Below are positions 1 through 8,790 of a DNA stretch of 51,811 nucleotides, in pieces. The stretch covers positions 1 to 51,811 of the forward strand of contig DUMW01000007.1 of assembly GCA_012839765.1 (NCBI GenBank), read 5' to 3'. Origin of the DNA: Bacillota bacterium (GTDB lineage: Bacteria; Bacillota; Limnochordia; DUMW01). The number at the start of each line of letters is the position of its first letter. The first letter of the stretch is position 1. The position numbers and the translations under genes were made by a program. The notes under the pieces were generated by a model. The model saw only the letters and a list, made by a program, of their open reading frames with translations. It had not been told where the DNA came from and searched no databases.

Positions 1-212
1 TCAAGTATCACGCTTTTAGGAATAGCCCGAAAGCTGTCCATGTTAAGTTGGTCTATATCAGAAAAAGCCTTCTCCTTTGGCCTATTGTACACTTGCCTGA
101 ACATCTCCTTTTGGAGTTGCTTTTTCTCTTCCTTCTCTTCCTTCTGTCTCTGAATCTGTCTCTGAATATCCCGTAATATAGCCATCCTTGGGATTCTTCT
201 CTTTGTCATCAT
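1..212 (-). CDS. Partial coiled-coil-like small protein, phage-like context
   Basis: An open minus-strand frame starts at ATG 212-210 and runs off the left edge after about 70 codons. An AAGGAG ribosome binding site at 219-224 sits six bases upstream, which selects this start over the ATG at 216, whose frame closes after 44 codons. The visible protein begins MMTKRRIPRM and is rich in Lys, Glu and Gln (about residues 17-36), so it is probably helical. It follows the 229-435 gene by 17 bases and is probably co-transcribed with it. I do not recognise a family. Base composition is visibly more AT-rich than the rest of the window, as in mobile or phage DNA. Confidence 0.5.
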   Translation of the reverse strand, partial: MMTKRRIPRMAILRDIQRQIQRQKEEKEEKKQLQKEMFRQVYNRPKEKAFSDIDQLNMDSFRAIPKSVIL

Positions 213-228
213 CCATCACTCCTTCGAT

Positions 229-435
229 CTACATCATTTTACTTTTCATTTCCCTCGCGAAATTCGTCCAGCGTTGGAAGGCTTCTTCTGTAGCTTCGTC
301 CCTTTTGAACCGCAAGAATACGTCCCCGTGTTTGCCTCTTCCTACCGCTACAGGACGCAGGCCACAGTCTAAGAAGAATTGAGCCTGAACCAAGTTATAA
401 ACATACACATCCCCTCTGTTTTTAGTTCGGGTCAT
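229..435 (-). CDS. Small hypothetical protein, DUF5659-like
   Basis: A 68-residue basic protein. The pattern of an N-terminal tyrosine strand (VYVYN), the segment AQFFLDCGLRPVAVG, then an aromatic strand (VFLRFKRDE) followed by a helix with a Trp resembles the small DUF5659-type proteins of Firmicutes phages and integrated elements. That match is from memory and not certain. An AGGTGA motif lies about eight bases before the ATG. A TATAAT box on the minus strand lies about 45 bases upstream, so this is probably the first gene of a short minus-strand operon with 1-212. Function is unknown; the context is accessory DNA. Confidence 0.5.
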   Translation of the reverse strand: MTRTKNRGDVYVYNLVQAQFFLDCGLRPVAVGRGKHGDVFLRFKRDEATEEAFQRWTNFAREMKSKMM

Positions 436-476
436 CGTTCATCACCTCATCTTTCCACTTTTTGTCCCTCCCCCTT

Positions 477-504
477 ATTATACAAATGAGGTTAATTTCA
501 TTAA
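477..504 (-). promoter_or_regulatory. Candidate promoter for the left-edge minus-strand genes
   Basis: On the minus strand TATAAT (482-477) is preceded by a 16-base spacer and a weak -35 hexamer TTAATG (504-499). It points at the 229-435 gene. The -10 is perfect, the -35 is poor. The promoter ends two bases from the GGA repeat. Confidence 0.4.
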
Positions 505-505
505 G

Positions 506-538
506 GGAGGAGGAGGAGGAGGAGGAGGAGGAGGAGGA
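506..538. repeat. GGA trinucleotide microsatellite, 11 units
   Basis: Eleven uninterrupted GGA units. The repeat sits exactly between AT-rich, phage-like sequence on the left and the truncated glycanase remnant on the right, so it marks a junction. It could be a recombination scar, or the place where an assembler joined two contigs. Confidence 0.95.
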
Positions 539-557
539 AGGATAAAACCATATATAA

Positions 558-860
558 CATTATGAATTTGTGCTGACCCTCTACGCCAAGACAGGGGAGA
601 TCCGGGATTATTTGCACATCGAGGCCTCAGCCGACGGGGAAGCGTGGTCGAAAGTACCCTATACAGTGGAGTTGGTCTCCGACGCGGATACTGCTTGGCA
701 AAAACTCGCAGTACAGGGCGTAATCCCCAGGGATCTCGGTGCCCAGTTCTTCCGAGTGTCCTTTGCCGGTGACGGCTTTGCCCCTGAAGACTTGCAGCTG
801 GGCCATGTGTACTTGGCCGGTGTGGCCATTCCCGAAAGCCTGGAATTGCTTCCCTATTGA
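558..860 (+). pseudogene. 3' remnant of a secreted glycanase gene (C-terminal domain only)
   Basis: From the codon after a TAA at 555 the frame is open to the stop at 860 and reads ..HYEFVLTLYAKTGEIRDYL... The roughly 100 residues match, by eye, the C-terminal domain of the GH16 gene at 1127-2941: LTLYAKTGEI against LVVYARDEAV, IEASADGEAW against LAVSADGDRW, and LGHVYLAGV against IGYLELWGV. A GTG at 570 could start a 96-residue product, but it has no ribosome binding site and would begin inside a domain. I read this as the surviving 3' end of a gene whose 5' part was replaced at the GGA-repeat junction. It keeps its own terminator at 871-910. Confidence 0.75.
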
Positions 861-870
861 TTAATACATC

Positions 871-910
871 CGAAGGCCCATCGGGGTTGAGCCTCCTCGA
901 TGGGCCTTCG
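871..910 (+). terminator. Hairpin terminator after the glycanase remnant
   Basis: Perfect 13-bp inverted repeat CGAAGGCCCATCG / CGATGGGCCTTCG with a 14-base loop, ten bases after the stop codon. It has no U-tract, so it may act as a stability or termination hairpin rather than a classical intrinsic terminator. Confidence 0.65.
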
Positions 911-943
911 ACACAGGCGATTCTAGACAGAGATACCATACCC

Positions 944-972
944 TTGACTTCGGTCTAGGCCCGTGTTAAACT
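944..972 (+). promoter_or_regulatory. Promoter for the GH16 gene
   Basis: TTGACT (944-949), a 17-base spacer and TAAACT (967-972), 155 bases upstream of the GTG start at 1127. Good -35, moderate -10. Confidence 0.5.
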
Positions 973-1001
973 AGACTCGGGTATTCAAATAGTAGATATA
1001 G

Positions 1002-1018
1002 TATCCACTGTGTGGATA
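1002..1018. promoter_or_regulatory. Candidate operator: 17-bp inverted repeat downstream of the GH16 promoter
   Basis: TATCCAC, a three-base centre and GTGGATA form perfect 7-bp arms about 25 bases downstream of the likely transcription start, a typical place for a repressor site. It also contains one exact DnaA-box-like TGTGGATAA, taken as coincidence. No regulator is encoded nearby. Confidence 0.35.
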
Positions 1019-1126
1019 ATGGTGGATAGGTAAAGGTTTGACGGAAAAGCAAAAGCACTTCCGATCAAAGGGTCGAGAAGAAAAAACAGGAGGCGCAAAG
1101 ATGCGCCACAACAGGGAGGGTCAAGG

Positions 1127-2941
1127 GTGCGGCGACCTCTGGTACTGATGCTAATTTCATTAATACTCTGCATTTCTTGGACTGGGGAAATTGCCCTCAT
1201 GGAAGAACCAATCACGAACAACGACAAACACAAACCCGGTTGGCGCCTTGTCTTTGAAGACGATTTCGACGGCGAGTACCTTGATCTCACAAAGTGGAAC
1301 TACCTCAACGGACCGCGGCGGGACGGCTATTGGTCTTCCTCGGAAGTCTTCCTAGACGGTAACGGCCACCTGATCATTCAGGTGAGCGAACGGGACGGCC
1401 GGTATTACTCCGGTGCCATCAACACCCGGAACAAATTTGAACAGGCCTATGGTTATTACGAAATCCGTTGCCAGTTGCCGAAGGAAGAGGGTTTCTGGAC
1501 TGCCTTTTGGCTGATGACCGACGGAGCTCACCTTGTGGGAAACGAAGGTCGGGACGGCACCGAGATTGATATCTACGAATCGCCCTATCCCCACGAAGAC
1601 CGCATCCAACATGCTCTCCATTGGGACGGCTATGGCCCGGAACACAAAAGCGCAGGCCATGCGCCCTATATAAAAGACATCTACACTGGGTTCCACACCT
1701 TCGCCCTGGAATGGAACGAAGATGAGTACATCTTCTACGTAGACGGACGGGAAACCTGGCGTACCGCGGCCGGGGGTGTCTCCCAGGTACCTGCCTTTGT
1801 TAAGATCACCGCGGAAGTAGGAACGTGGGCTGGAGATATTCGCAAGGCTAACTTACCCGCACAATTGATCGTGGATTATGTACGGGTCTACGACCGGATC
1901 AGGGAAGTCACTATCGAGTCTCCAGTGGCGGGCAGTACAGTCTTAGCCGATGCGCCCGTTCGCCTTTCGGTGCAACCGGATGTGAAAGTAGCCCATCTAA
2001 AGGTCCTGCAAAACGACGTGGTCATCTATGAGGGGAAAGAGGTGCCTAAGGACCTGCGGCTTTCCGCTCCGCTGAAGGAAGACGATGAAGAACACCGCCT
2101 GATGGTCCTGGTCACCGATCAAAGCGGGCAAGTCTTTACCCAGGTGGCAGATTTCAAGGTTAGACGTACCCACATCCATCTGCCGGAAACGGGTACCCTC
2201 TACGTGCAAGGACTCCTAGAAGTCCCCGGGCAGGTGGGCCTCGCACCCCAGGAGAAACTGGAAAACTGCACCCTACTTCTTCATCCTGTTCGTGCCTTTG
2301 AAGAATCGGAACCCATTGTGCTCTATTCTGCCGAAACCTGGCCTGGGAGCTTCTCCCTAGACACCCTGGCCTTCGCGGACGGTGCCTATGACCTCATCCT
2401 TCAGGCCCGCACAACCCTGGGCAACCTTTCCGAAGCAGTACGCCGTTTGGTCATCCGTAACTGGGAACGGCTCGAGGAGAACTTTGAACCGCCAGGCAAA
2501 TGGTTCGGTGGTACCTTCGATCGATTGAAGACCATAGAGCGTTCCGCCGGTTGGGAATTTCCCACGGACCAAGGGGATATCTTCTTCGGCGATACCACCC
2601 GTATCGCTTCCTCCGGGGTAGAAGGGGAGTTCCTGCTGTGGGAACATCCTAGGTTGAGGAGTTTCCGCTTGGTTGTCTATGCCCGGGATGAGGCGGTGGT
2701 AGCCGATATGGAACTTGCGGTCTCCGCCGATGGGGATCGGTGGCAGATGCTCGAACCAAAAGTGGAAAGCAAAGAACAGGGGGACCAAGGTTGGAGTAAG
2801 ATCTCCCTCATGGGCGAAATCGACCCAGCTTACGAACACAACTATTTCCGCCTGGGACTGCCTGCGGCTATAGATAAAGAGCGATTACAGATAGGTTACC
2901 TGGAGCTATGGGGCGTAGCCTCCGGGGCCACAGAGAACTAG
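1127..2941 (+). CDS. Secreted GH16-family endoglycanase with C-terminal beta domains
   Basis: Retaining endo-acting glycoside hydrolase of family 16 (laminarinase / carrageenase / keratanase-type fold). Starting at GTG 1127, with a GGGAGG motif about eight bases before it, the 604-residue protein has a hydrophobic N-terminal signal (residues 5-20), a GH16 jelly-roll catalytic domain at about 38-255, and the signature GTEIDIYES with nucleophile E146, D148 and acid/base E151. Further beta-sandwich domains follow at about 256-345 and 345-440, with a C-terminal domain at about 500-600. ATG 1148 is an alternative start that keeps most of the signal peptide. The C-terminal domain is paralogous to the remnant at 558-860. 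Substrate cannot be told from sequence; nearby fucosidases and an M60 peptidase make host-type O-glycans one possibility. Confidence 0.85.
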   Translation: MRRPLVLMLISLILCISWTGEIALMEEPITNNDKHKPGWRLVFEDDFDGEYLDLTKWNYLNGPRRDGYWSSSEVFLDGNGHLIIQVSERDGRYYSGAINTRNKFEQAYGYYEIRCQLPKEEGFWTAFWLMTDGAHLVGNEGRDGTEIDIYESPYPHEDRIQHALHWDGYGPEHKSAGHAPYIKDIYTGFHTFALEWNEDEYIFYVDGRETWRTAAGGVSQVPAFVKITAEVGTWAGDIRKANLPAQLIVDYVRVYDRIREVTIESPVAGSTVLADAPVRLSVQPDVKVAHLKVLQNDVVIYEGKEVPKDLRLSAPLKEDDEEHRLMVLVTDQSGQVFTQVADFKVRRTHIHLPETGTLYVQGLLEVPGQVGLAPQEKLENCTLLLHPVRAFEESEPIVLYSAETWPGSFSLDTLAFADGAYDLILQARTTLGNLSEAVRRLVIRNWERLEENFEPPGKWFGGTFDRLKTIERSAGWEFPTDQGDIFFGDTTRIASSGVEGEFLLWEHPRLRSFRLVVYARDEAVVADMELAVSADGDRWQMLEPKVESKEQGDQGWSKISLMGEIDPAYEHNYFRLGLPAAIDKERLQIGYLELWGVASGATEN

Positions 2942-3475
2942 CGCTAGGTCCAGAGGAAGACCAAGGGGAGTCCCGTTGGAGTATCAAACAGAGGGGACGG
3001 GGAGAGGATTAGGGATCACTCCGTTCCCAGGTCCACTCTGCATTAAGTGGATGTGGATCCACATTTCGGATCAAGGATCCAAACTTGTGGGGAAAAGGGG
3101 AGGAATCGCAAGGGATGTGTCGAAGTAGTCCTGCAGAAGACCCGGAGAATTGCCGTTCTGTATCGTGGCGGAACTATTAACGCAGAAACCTATACAATTA
3201 CCACCGCATCACATAGATAGGCAATTACCTTCTACAATTGAGTTGTTCAGAATCTTTTGATGTATAAGAAGAATCCCAAGACTATCCAGCCGCCAACCTT
3301 TCGGGGGCAACGTGAGAGTGATGCATACGCCGGTGCCACAGACCAAAATTTGCGCCCGCACATCCACTCTAGAGTGGGGATGTTAGGCCCCGCCAATGAA
3401 AAGTAGATAGCTAGAACAAATACAGAAAGGAAAATCCCGGCAGAAGTCCGGGAGAGTATAAGGAGGCTTAAATTA
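2942..3475. other. Long intergenic region with two palindromes
   Basis: 534 bases without a convincing gene. It holds a perfect 14-bp palindrome ATGTGGATCCACAT at 3051-3064 and a near-perfect one at 3361-3382 (CATCCACTCT / AGAGTGGGGATG). Either could be an operator or a leader hairpin for the downstream binding-protein gene. A weak promoter-like pair (TTGAGT 3238, TATAAG 3263, spacer 19) lies between them. No known riboswitch is recognised. Confidence 0.4.
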
Positions 3476-4774
3476 ATGAAACTACATCATCTCCAAAGAA
3501 CATCAGTCTTATTCATCCTACTGCTGGGACTTCTCTTTCCCTTTGGGGCCTTTGCTGCCGATGAGATCGAGATGACCATTTGGGTTAACAATTGGCAGTA
3601 GAAGGTGATTCAGGGGATTAGGGAAGTGGCAGAACTCTTTGCCGAGCGGCACCCCGAAGTCAAGAGTGTCAGCGTGGTGGAAGGGGACCAGAACTCCTTG
3701 GCCGAACGGTTGACTTTGCGGATCGTCTCCAATACAGCACCGGACTTAGTGGCCCTGCCGGCACCGGCAATTCAGTACGCGTTGGCTGGACTCCTGCAGC
3801 CCATTGATGAATTCATCGCCGCCAGCGACATCATTTCCCTCGCGGATTACCCACCGATGGTGGTGGAATCCTTCGCTGGCCACGACGGGCTGTATGCCCT
3901 GCCTTCTCTGGAAGTGGGACCAGGCCTGTGCCTCATCTACAACAAAGATCTTTTCGCCGAGGCCGGCGTGCCGGACCGGGGACCGGAGACCTTAGACGAA
4001 TTGTACCAGATTCACCGGAAGATGACCGTACTCAGCCCTGAGGGGAATATCACCCAATTGGGCTTCCAGCCCCTAGATGCCATGGGTTCCGCCTATTTCC
4101 CCACCATCTGGGCCACCATCTTCGATTTTGAGTGGTTCGATGCGCAGACCAATACCGTGGATATATTCGCCTTTGAACCAGCGGTGGAATTCATCAAGGA
4201 TATCTACGATACCCCCGGTTATGAGCTAATCATCGGAGCCGGGACCGGTGGCTGGGCCGGTGCCATGGCTAGCCAACGTCTGGCTATGCAAATCAACGGC
4301 TATTGGCTACCGGGAGAACTCAGTGGATTAGGGCAGGATCCCTCAAGGTACGGCTACACCTGGGTGCCGACCGTGAAGGGTGACAAAGCCACCGCGATCG
4401 CACCTTGGGGCTTCGGCATTCCCAGTGGTGCCCAACGGCCGGATCTGTCCTTTGCCCTGATGGAGTTCTTTGCCACTCCCGAAGCCGCCCAGATTATGTT
4501 TGATGCCTGTGGTTATCTCAACGGAAATATCGCGGCTATCCGCGAGCTGGATATCACCCAGCTGTCGGTGGTGGCGCCGATCGTAGCCATGTTGGACGAA
4601 GCAGATCGGATCAATGCTCCGCCGCCGGCACCTATGCTAGAGCAAATCCGGGCCCAAATGCGGAACGAACTGGTCAAGGTATGGCGGACCGAGGAACCGC
4701 CCAGTGTGGCCTTGGATAATCTCCAAAGGCTCGTCCAGCAGCAGATTGACGAAGCCCTGGCACCCAAGGAATAG
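3476..4774 (+). pseudogene. ABC-transporter sugar-binding protein interrupted by one in-frame TAG
   Basis: Extracellular solute-binding protein (family 1 type) for an oligosaccharide ABC importer. ATG 3476 follows AAGGAGG by about eight bases and begins a clear signal peptide ending at AFAA (residue 28), without a lipobox cysteine. The mature start EIEMTIWVNNWQ is cut by TAG at 3599-3601 (codon 42). The same frame then stays open for about 390 codons with all normal features (AERHPEV, TAPDLVALPA, LYALPSLEVGPGLCLIYNKDLF). A GTG at 3605 would give a protein with no signal peptide and no ribosome binding site, so I do not call it the start. Either a recent nonsense mutation, suppression of UAG, or a base-call error. 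No permease genes adjoin. Confidence 0.8.
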
Positions 4775-4795
4775 TGGTTATAGCCCCAGTATCCT

Positions 4796-4827
4796 GCTAT
4801 CCACAGCCAGGACTGGCTGTGGATAGC
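4796..4827 (+). terminator. Terminator hairpin after the binding-protein pseudogene
   Basis: Fifteen-base complementary arms GCTATCCACAGCCAG / CTGGCTGTGGATAGC separated by two bases, so effectively a 13-bp stem with a small loop. No U-run follows. Confidence 0.6.
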
Positions 4828-4980
4828 CTTCCCCGAAAAAGCCCCTGGGGGTTTGGCTTACTTCCCCACACAAGATCGACACCCACGACTTTCCCGAGGG
4901 TTTTCGTACCGCACTGGGAAGCTTTTCCCAGGGCAAAGAACCGGCCTGCACCGGTGATCCCTTCCAAGAGAATAACGACT

Positions 4981-5010
4981 TTGCTCCCCGTTAAATGGTA
5001 AACTTAGATT
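4981..5010 (+). promoter_or_regulatory. Candidate promoter for the GH95 gene
   Basis: TTGCTC (4981) and TAGATT (5005) with an 18-base spacer, 38 bases upstream of the start codon. Only moderate matches to consensus. Confidence 0.3.
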
Positions 5011-5047
5011 AAAGTAGTGTAGCGCGACAAACAGGGAGGTTGAGTGG

Positions 5048-7387
5048 ATGCAATTGTGGTATGACAAACCCGCCGGGGAATGGAATGAAGCCCTGCCTTT
5101 AGGCAACGGACGGATCGGTGCTATGGTCTACGGCGGAATCACCAGGGAGGTCATCAAGCTCAATGAAGACACCCTTTGGTCCGGTGGTCCCCGGGACCAC
5201 GACAATCCGGAAGCAAAGACCTACTTGCCCCGGGTGCGCGAACTCCTCTTGGGCGGACAGTACGAGGCAGCCCACGAAATGTGCAAACGCATGATGGGAC
5301 CAAACACCGAAAGCTATCTTCCCGTTGGCACCCTGAAGTTGGAGCTGGCCCACGGCAATGAGGTTTCCCAGTATCGCCGCACCTTGGACCTTTCCACCGC
5401 GGTGGCGGGAGTGGAGTATCTTGCGGATGGTTGCCGTTACTCCCGCCAAGTTTTCGTCTCCTATCCGGCCCAGGTCCTCGTCCTGCATCTACAAACGGAC
5501 AAACCAAGGAGGTTACATTTCACAGTAACCCTAGACAGTCCCTTGTACCACCGGCTCAACACTGTACCGCCCAGACTCCTTTTAGAGGGTCGGGCACCCA
5601 AGAGTAATCCCAACTACTATCCTTACGACCCCTCCAAAGGCCCTAGGGAAGGGGGCATGTTCTTTGCTGCCCATCTGGCTCTGTTGACGCCCGACGGGGA
5701 GCTAAGACCAGGAAATGCCTGTCTCCAGGTGAAAAACGCCACCGAAGCAACGATCTTGTTGAGTCTGGCCACCAGTTTCGCCGGTTTCGATGTGCCCCCG
5801 GACAAAACCAATCGGGATTCCAACCGTATTGCCGAGGATTACCTGCACAAAGCTATGGAAAAGCCTTGGTCGAAGCTCTTGGAGGAGCACGTCCAGGATT
5901 ACCAGGAGCTGTTTACGCGGGTCAGTTTGCACCTAGGGCCGGGACGGGGAGAGAACCTGCCCACGGACCGCCGGATCCAGCAATGGGGGGCAGCGGATCC
6001 GGAGCTAGTAGCTCTGCTGTTTCAATATGGCCGATATCTCCTCATCAGTAGTTCCCGCCCCCAAACCCAACCGGCAAATCTGCAAGGCATCTGGAATGCA
6101 TCCCTCCAGCCTCCTTGGAATAGTAATTATACGTTGAACATTAACACGCAGATGAACTACTGGCCTGCGGAAGTATGTAACCTGAGCGAATGTCATACAC
6201 CCCTTTTTGACCTCATAGAGGAATTGGCAATCAGGGGAGCCCGCACCGCAAAGGTGAACTACGGTTGCCGGGGTTGGGTGGCCCACCATAATACCGACCT
6301 TTGGCGCCAGGCAGCACCGGTGGGGGACTGGGGGAAGGAGGATCCCGTCTGGGCCACCTGGCCTCTGGCTGCAGCCTGGCTGTGCCAGCATCTTTGGGAG
6401 CACTATCTGTTCACCTTAGACGAAGAGTTCCTAAGGGAACGGGCCTATCCCTTGATGAAAGGGGCAGCCCAGTTTTACCTGGATTGGTTAATCGAAGATG
6501 CCGATGGCCATTTGGTTACAGCCCCTTCCACCTCCCCAGAGCATAAGTTCTATACAGAATCGGGCCAGCTGGTGGCGGGAAGTGTTGCCACCACCATGGA
6601 CCTTTGCCTGATCTGGCAGCTGTTTACCGACTGCCTCGCGGCCCAAAGGCTCTTGGCAGTAGATCCAGAGTTACAAAGGAAGCTAGAGGAAGCTAGAAAC
6701 CGGCTTTATCCCCTACAGATCAACGACAAGGGAGAACTACAAGAATGGTTTCAGGACTTCCCACCCCAGGATCCCCAGCACCGACATCTATCCCACTTGG
6801 TGGGGGTCTATCCAGGCCGACAGATCACCGCCGAAACGCCCAGACTCTGGGAGGCAGCACGGAAGGCCCTGGAATCCCGGCAGGATTTGGGCACCGGCTG
6901 GAGCCTAGCCTGGAAGATCAACCTCTGGGCCCGATTCCACGACGGCCAACGGGCCCACCGTTTGGTTGAGCTTATTCTAACACCGGTGGCACACAGTCCC
7001 AACAGCAGTGGTGTTTATCCAAACTTGTTGGCCTCCCATCCGCCCTTCCAAATCGACGGCAACTTCGGATTTACCGCGGGCATTGCCGAAATGCTGTTAC
7101 AGAGCCACGGGGGTAAGCTCTTTTTGTTGCCTGCACTACCGAACAGCTGGCCCCAGGGAAGGGTGACGGGTCTGGTAGCCCGGGGTGCCTTCGAGGTGGA
7201 CATCGCCTGGAAGGGAACCACCCTGCGGGCCAAGATCCTCTCCCGCAAGGGGGGGACCTGCTGGGTTACCGCCAAGGTGCCCTTGAGACTTGCCCCCGGT
7301 CAAAGGGTGACAAACCTGGTGAGTGCCCAAGGGAGCTTACGTTTTGATACCAAGGCCGGAGAGGTCTATGAAATCGTCTCCCTTTAG
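5048..7387 (+). CDS. GH95 alpha-L-fucosidase / alpha-L-galactosidase, cytoplasmic
   Basis: Inverting glycoside hydrolase of family 95, which removes terminal alpha-1,2-linked L-fucose (or L-galactose) from oligosaccharides. ATG 5048 lies nine bases after GGGAGG. The 779-residue protein has the family's N-terminal beta domain (from LWYDKPAGEWNEALPLGNGR), the (alpha/alpha)6 barrel and the C-terminal beta domain. The motif NINTQMNYWPAE gives N364 and N366, SPE gives E498 and FQIDGNFG gives D670; by family knowledge these correspond to the catalytic Asn pair, Glu acid and Asp. There is no signal peptide, so it acts on imported oligosaccharides in the cytoplasm. The M60 peptidase gene follows after 90 bases and may be co-transcribed. 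Confidence 0.93.
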   Translation: MQLWYDKPAGEWNEALPLGNGRIGAMVYGGITREVIKLNEDTLWSGGPRDHDNPEAKTYLPRVRELLLGGQYEAAHEMCKRMMGPNTESYLPVGTLKLELAHGNEVSQYRRTLDLSTAVAGVEYLADGCRYSRQVFVSYPAQVLVLHLQTDKPRRLHFTVTLDSPLYHRLNTVPPRLLLEGRAPKSNPNYYPYDPSKGPREGGMFFAAHLALLTPDGELRPGNACLQVKNATEATILLSLATSFAGFDVPPDKTNRDSNRIAEDYLHKAMEKPWSKLLEEHVQDYQELFTRVSLHLGPGRGENLPTDRRIQQWGAADPELVALLFQYGRYLLISSSRPQTQPANLQGIWNASLQPPWNSNYTLNINTQMNYWPAEVCNLSECHTPLFDLIEELAIRGARTAKVNYGCRGWVAHHNTDLWRQAAPVGDWGKEDPVWATWPLAAAWLCQHLWEHYLFTLDEEFLRERAYPLMKGAAQFYLDWLIEDADGHLVTAPSTSPEHKFYTESGQLVAGSVATTMDLCLIWQLFTDCLAAQRLLAVDPELQRKLEEARNRLYPLQINDKGELQEWFQDFPPQDPQHRHLSHLVGVYPGRQITAETPRLWEAARKALESRQDLGTGWSLAWKINLWARFHDGQRAHRLVELILTPVAHSPNSSGVYPNLLASHPPFQIDGNFGFTAGIAEMLLQSHGGKLFLLPALPNSWPQGRVTGLVARGAFEVDIAWKGTTLRAKILSRKGGTCWVTAKVPLRLAPGQRVTNLVSAQGSLRFDTKAGEVYEIVSL

Positions 7388-7408
7388 TTACGGATATATA
7401 TAGATAAG

Positions 7409-7460
7409 AAGGGTTCGGTTCTGGGGGAAGGAGCAACCTAAAGGAGCAACCCGAACCCTT
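7409..7460 (+). other. Intercistronic hairpin with an internal direct repeat
   Basis: AAGGGTTCGG at 7409-7418 pairs with CCGAACCCTT at 7451-7460. The 32-base loop carries two copies of GGAGCAACC. It lies between the GH95 stop and the M60 ribosome binding site, so it may tune the relative expression of the two genes. No U-tract follows. Confidence 0.45.
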
Positions 7461-7477
7461 AAGAAAGGATGGAATCA

Positions 7478-8788
7478 ATGTATCTGGAATGCGGGTTAGT
7501 TATCGTTCTCATTAGTTTAATCCTTTACTTAATGGAAAGTAGGGCCCACGCCCAAGAAAGGGATCCTATGGGTGAAGAGGTGGTGACCATCCACCTGACA
7601 CAGTGGGGCAGCCTGGCCGCCGAACGGGAAACCAAACTTTTTGCGGGCCCCAGTCGCAATCTACCCACCGGGGTGTACAAAAAGCCCGGCGAAGCCATCA
7701 CCATCAACGTAAGTCCCACGGACCAAAAGGAGCTTCCCCGGGTGGTAATTTCGGATCCTATCCTGAAGGACTACCGCGATGGAAATGCGGAAGGGATGGT
7801 CCTGCAGCCGGGGGAAAACGTGCTGTCTATGCCCGAGGGAGGCGTGGTACACCTGATTAACGAAAGCCCGCCCACCGCCGAGCCCCCGGTGGTCACCATA
7901 GCCGGTGGTACGAAATTGGCCTGTTTCGTATTGGGCCGACATACCCTCGCCGACTGGCAGAGGATGCTGGCTCTGTACAGGGATGTCCCCGCCATCGAAC
8001 TGGTCGGTAACCGAGTAATGATCACCGCCGGTTACGAGACCGCAAGGGACATCGATGATCCCATCCGCTTGTTACAGTATATTGACGAGGCCATCGCGGT
8101 ACAAGACAAGGTGTCGGGACTTGATGCAGAAGACCCGGATCCCCGTCATCGTCCCTGTCCCTACCGGCAGCACATGCGGGAAAACAACTCCCCGGGCACC
8201 TATATGTATATGTACTACAATCACACCGGGTACAACTCCGCAGCGATGAAAACCATCCTCAACACCCAAAACTTTACCCAGGACGGGTGGGGACCCTGGC
8301 ATGAGTTGGGGCATACCTATCAACAGCGGCCCTGGAAGTGGGATGTGGTGGGGGAAGTGACTGTCAACATCTACTCCCTCTTTGTACAACGACACTTCGG
8401 TAACCAAAGCCGGTTGGAGGCTGAAAACTACTACGACAAAGCCTTTGCCTATCTGCAACAACCCACCAAGGATTTCAATAAAATCGAAGACCATTTCGTG
8501 AAACTGGTGATGTTCTGGCAGTTGGCCCTCGCCTTTGGCGATGACTTCTACCCGCAGTTGCATCGGGTGTATCGGGAGATGCCCCCCTGGCAACATCCTA
8601 CCAACGACCATGGCAAGATCCAAACCTTCATAATCATCAGTTCCCAGGTAGCCGGGGTAAATCTTAGTCCCTTCTTTGAGATGTGGGGACTCGCCCCAGA
8701 CAAGGCCACCAAGGAACAAATCCACCACTTGCCGGTCCTTGCCCGGCCCCTTTGGAAGCTGCGGGATAGGAACGTCCAGGAATTCTAG
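7478..8788 (+). CDS. Secreted M60-family (enhancin/mucinase-type) metallopeptidase
   Basis: Zinc metallopeptidase of the M60/M60-like family, whose members cleave mucin-type O-glycosylated proteins. ATG 7478 is preferred over ATG 7469 because AAGGATGG lies five bases before it. The 436-residue protein has a signal peptide ending near AHA (residue 25), a short beta region, and the zinc site H275-E276-x-x-H279 (WHELGH) with third ligand E293 in VVGEVTVN, the gluzincin spacing HExxH-x13-E. The rest of the catalytic domain (FWQLALAFGDDFYPQLHRVYR) follows the family pattern. No carbohydrate-binding or anchoring domain is seen. Next to fucosidases, its context suits glycoprotein degradation. Confidence 0.85.
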   Translation: MYLECGLVIVLISLILYLMESRAHAQERDPMGEEVVTIHLTQWGSLAAERETKLFAGPSRNLPTGVYKKPGEAITINVSPTDQKELPRVVISDPILKDYRDGNAEGMVLQPGENVLSMPEGGVVHLINESPPTAEPPVVTIAGGTKLACFVLGRHTLADWQRMLALYRDVPAIELVGNRVMITAGYETARDIDDPIRLLQYIDEAIAVQDKVSGLDAEDPDPRHRPCPYRQHMRENNSPGTYMYMYYNHTGYNSAAMKTILNTQNFTQDGWGPWHELGHTYQQRPWKWDVVGEVTVNIYSLFVQRHFGNQSRLEAENYYDKAFAYLQQPTKDFNKIEDHFVKLVMFWQLALAFGDDFYPQLHRVYREMPPWQHPTNDHGKIQTFIIISSQVAGVNLSPFFEMWGLAPDKATKEQIHHLPVLARPLWKLRDRNVQEF

Positions 8789-8790
8789 AG

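Noticed and set aside
570-860. Independent 96-aa gene starting at GTG 570
   Set aside because: No ribosome binding site, start falls inside a domain, and the frame continues upstream to 558. Better explained as the 3' remnant of a glycanase gene.
1011-1019. Exact DnaA-box-like TGTGGATAA and further TATCCACA-like words at 4798 and 4818
   Set aside because: One exact box is expected by chance in about 100 kb, the others are arms of a terminator, there is no cluster and no replication genes nearby. Not an origin.
3605-4774. Binding protein starting at GTG 3605
   Set aside because: It would lack the signal peptide that is encoded intact just upstream in the same frame. The TAG at 3599 is the anomaly, not a real gene boundary.
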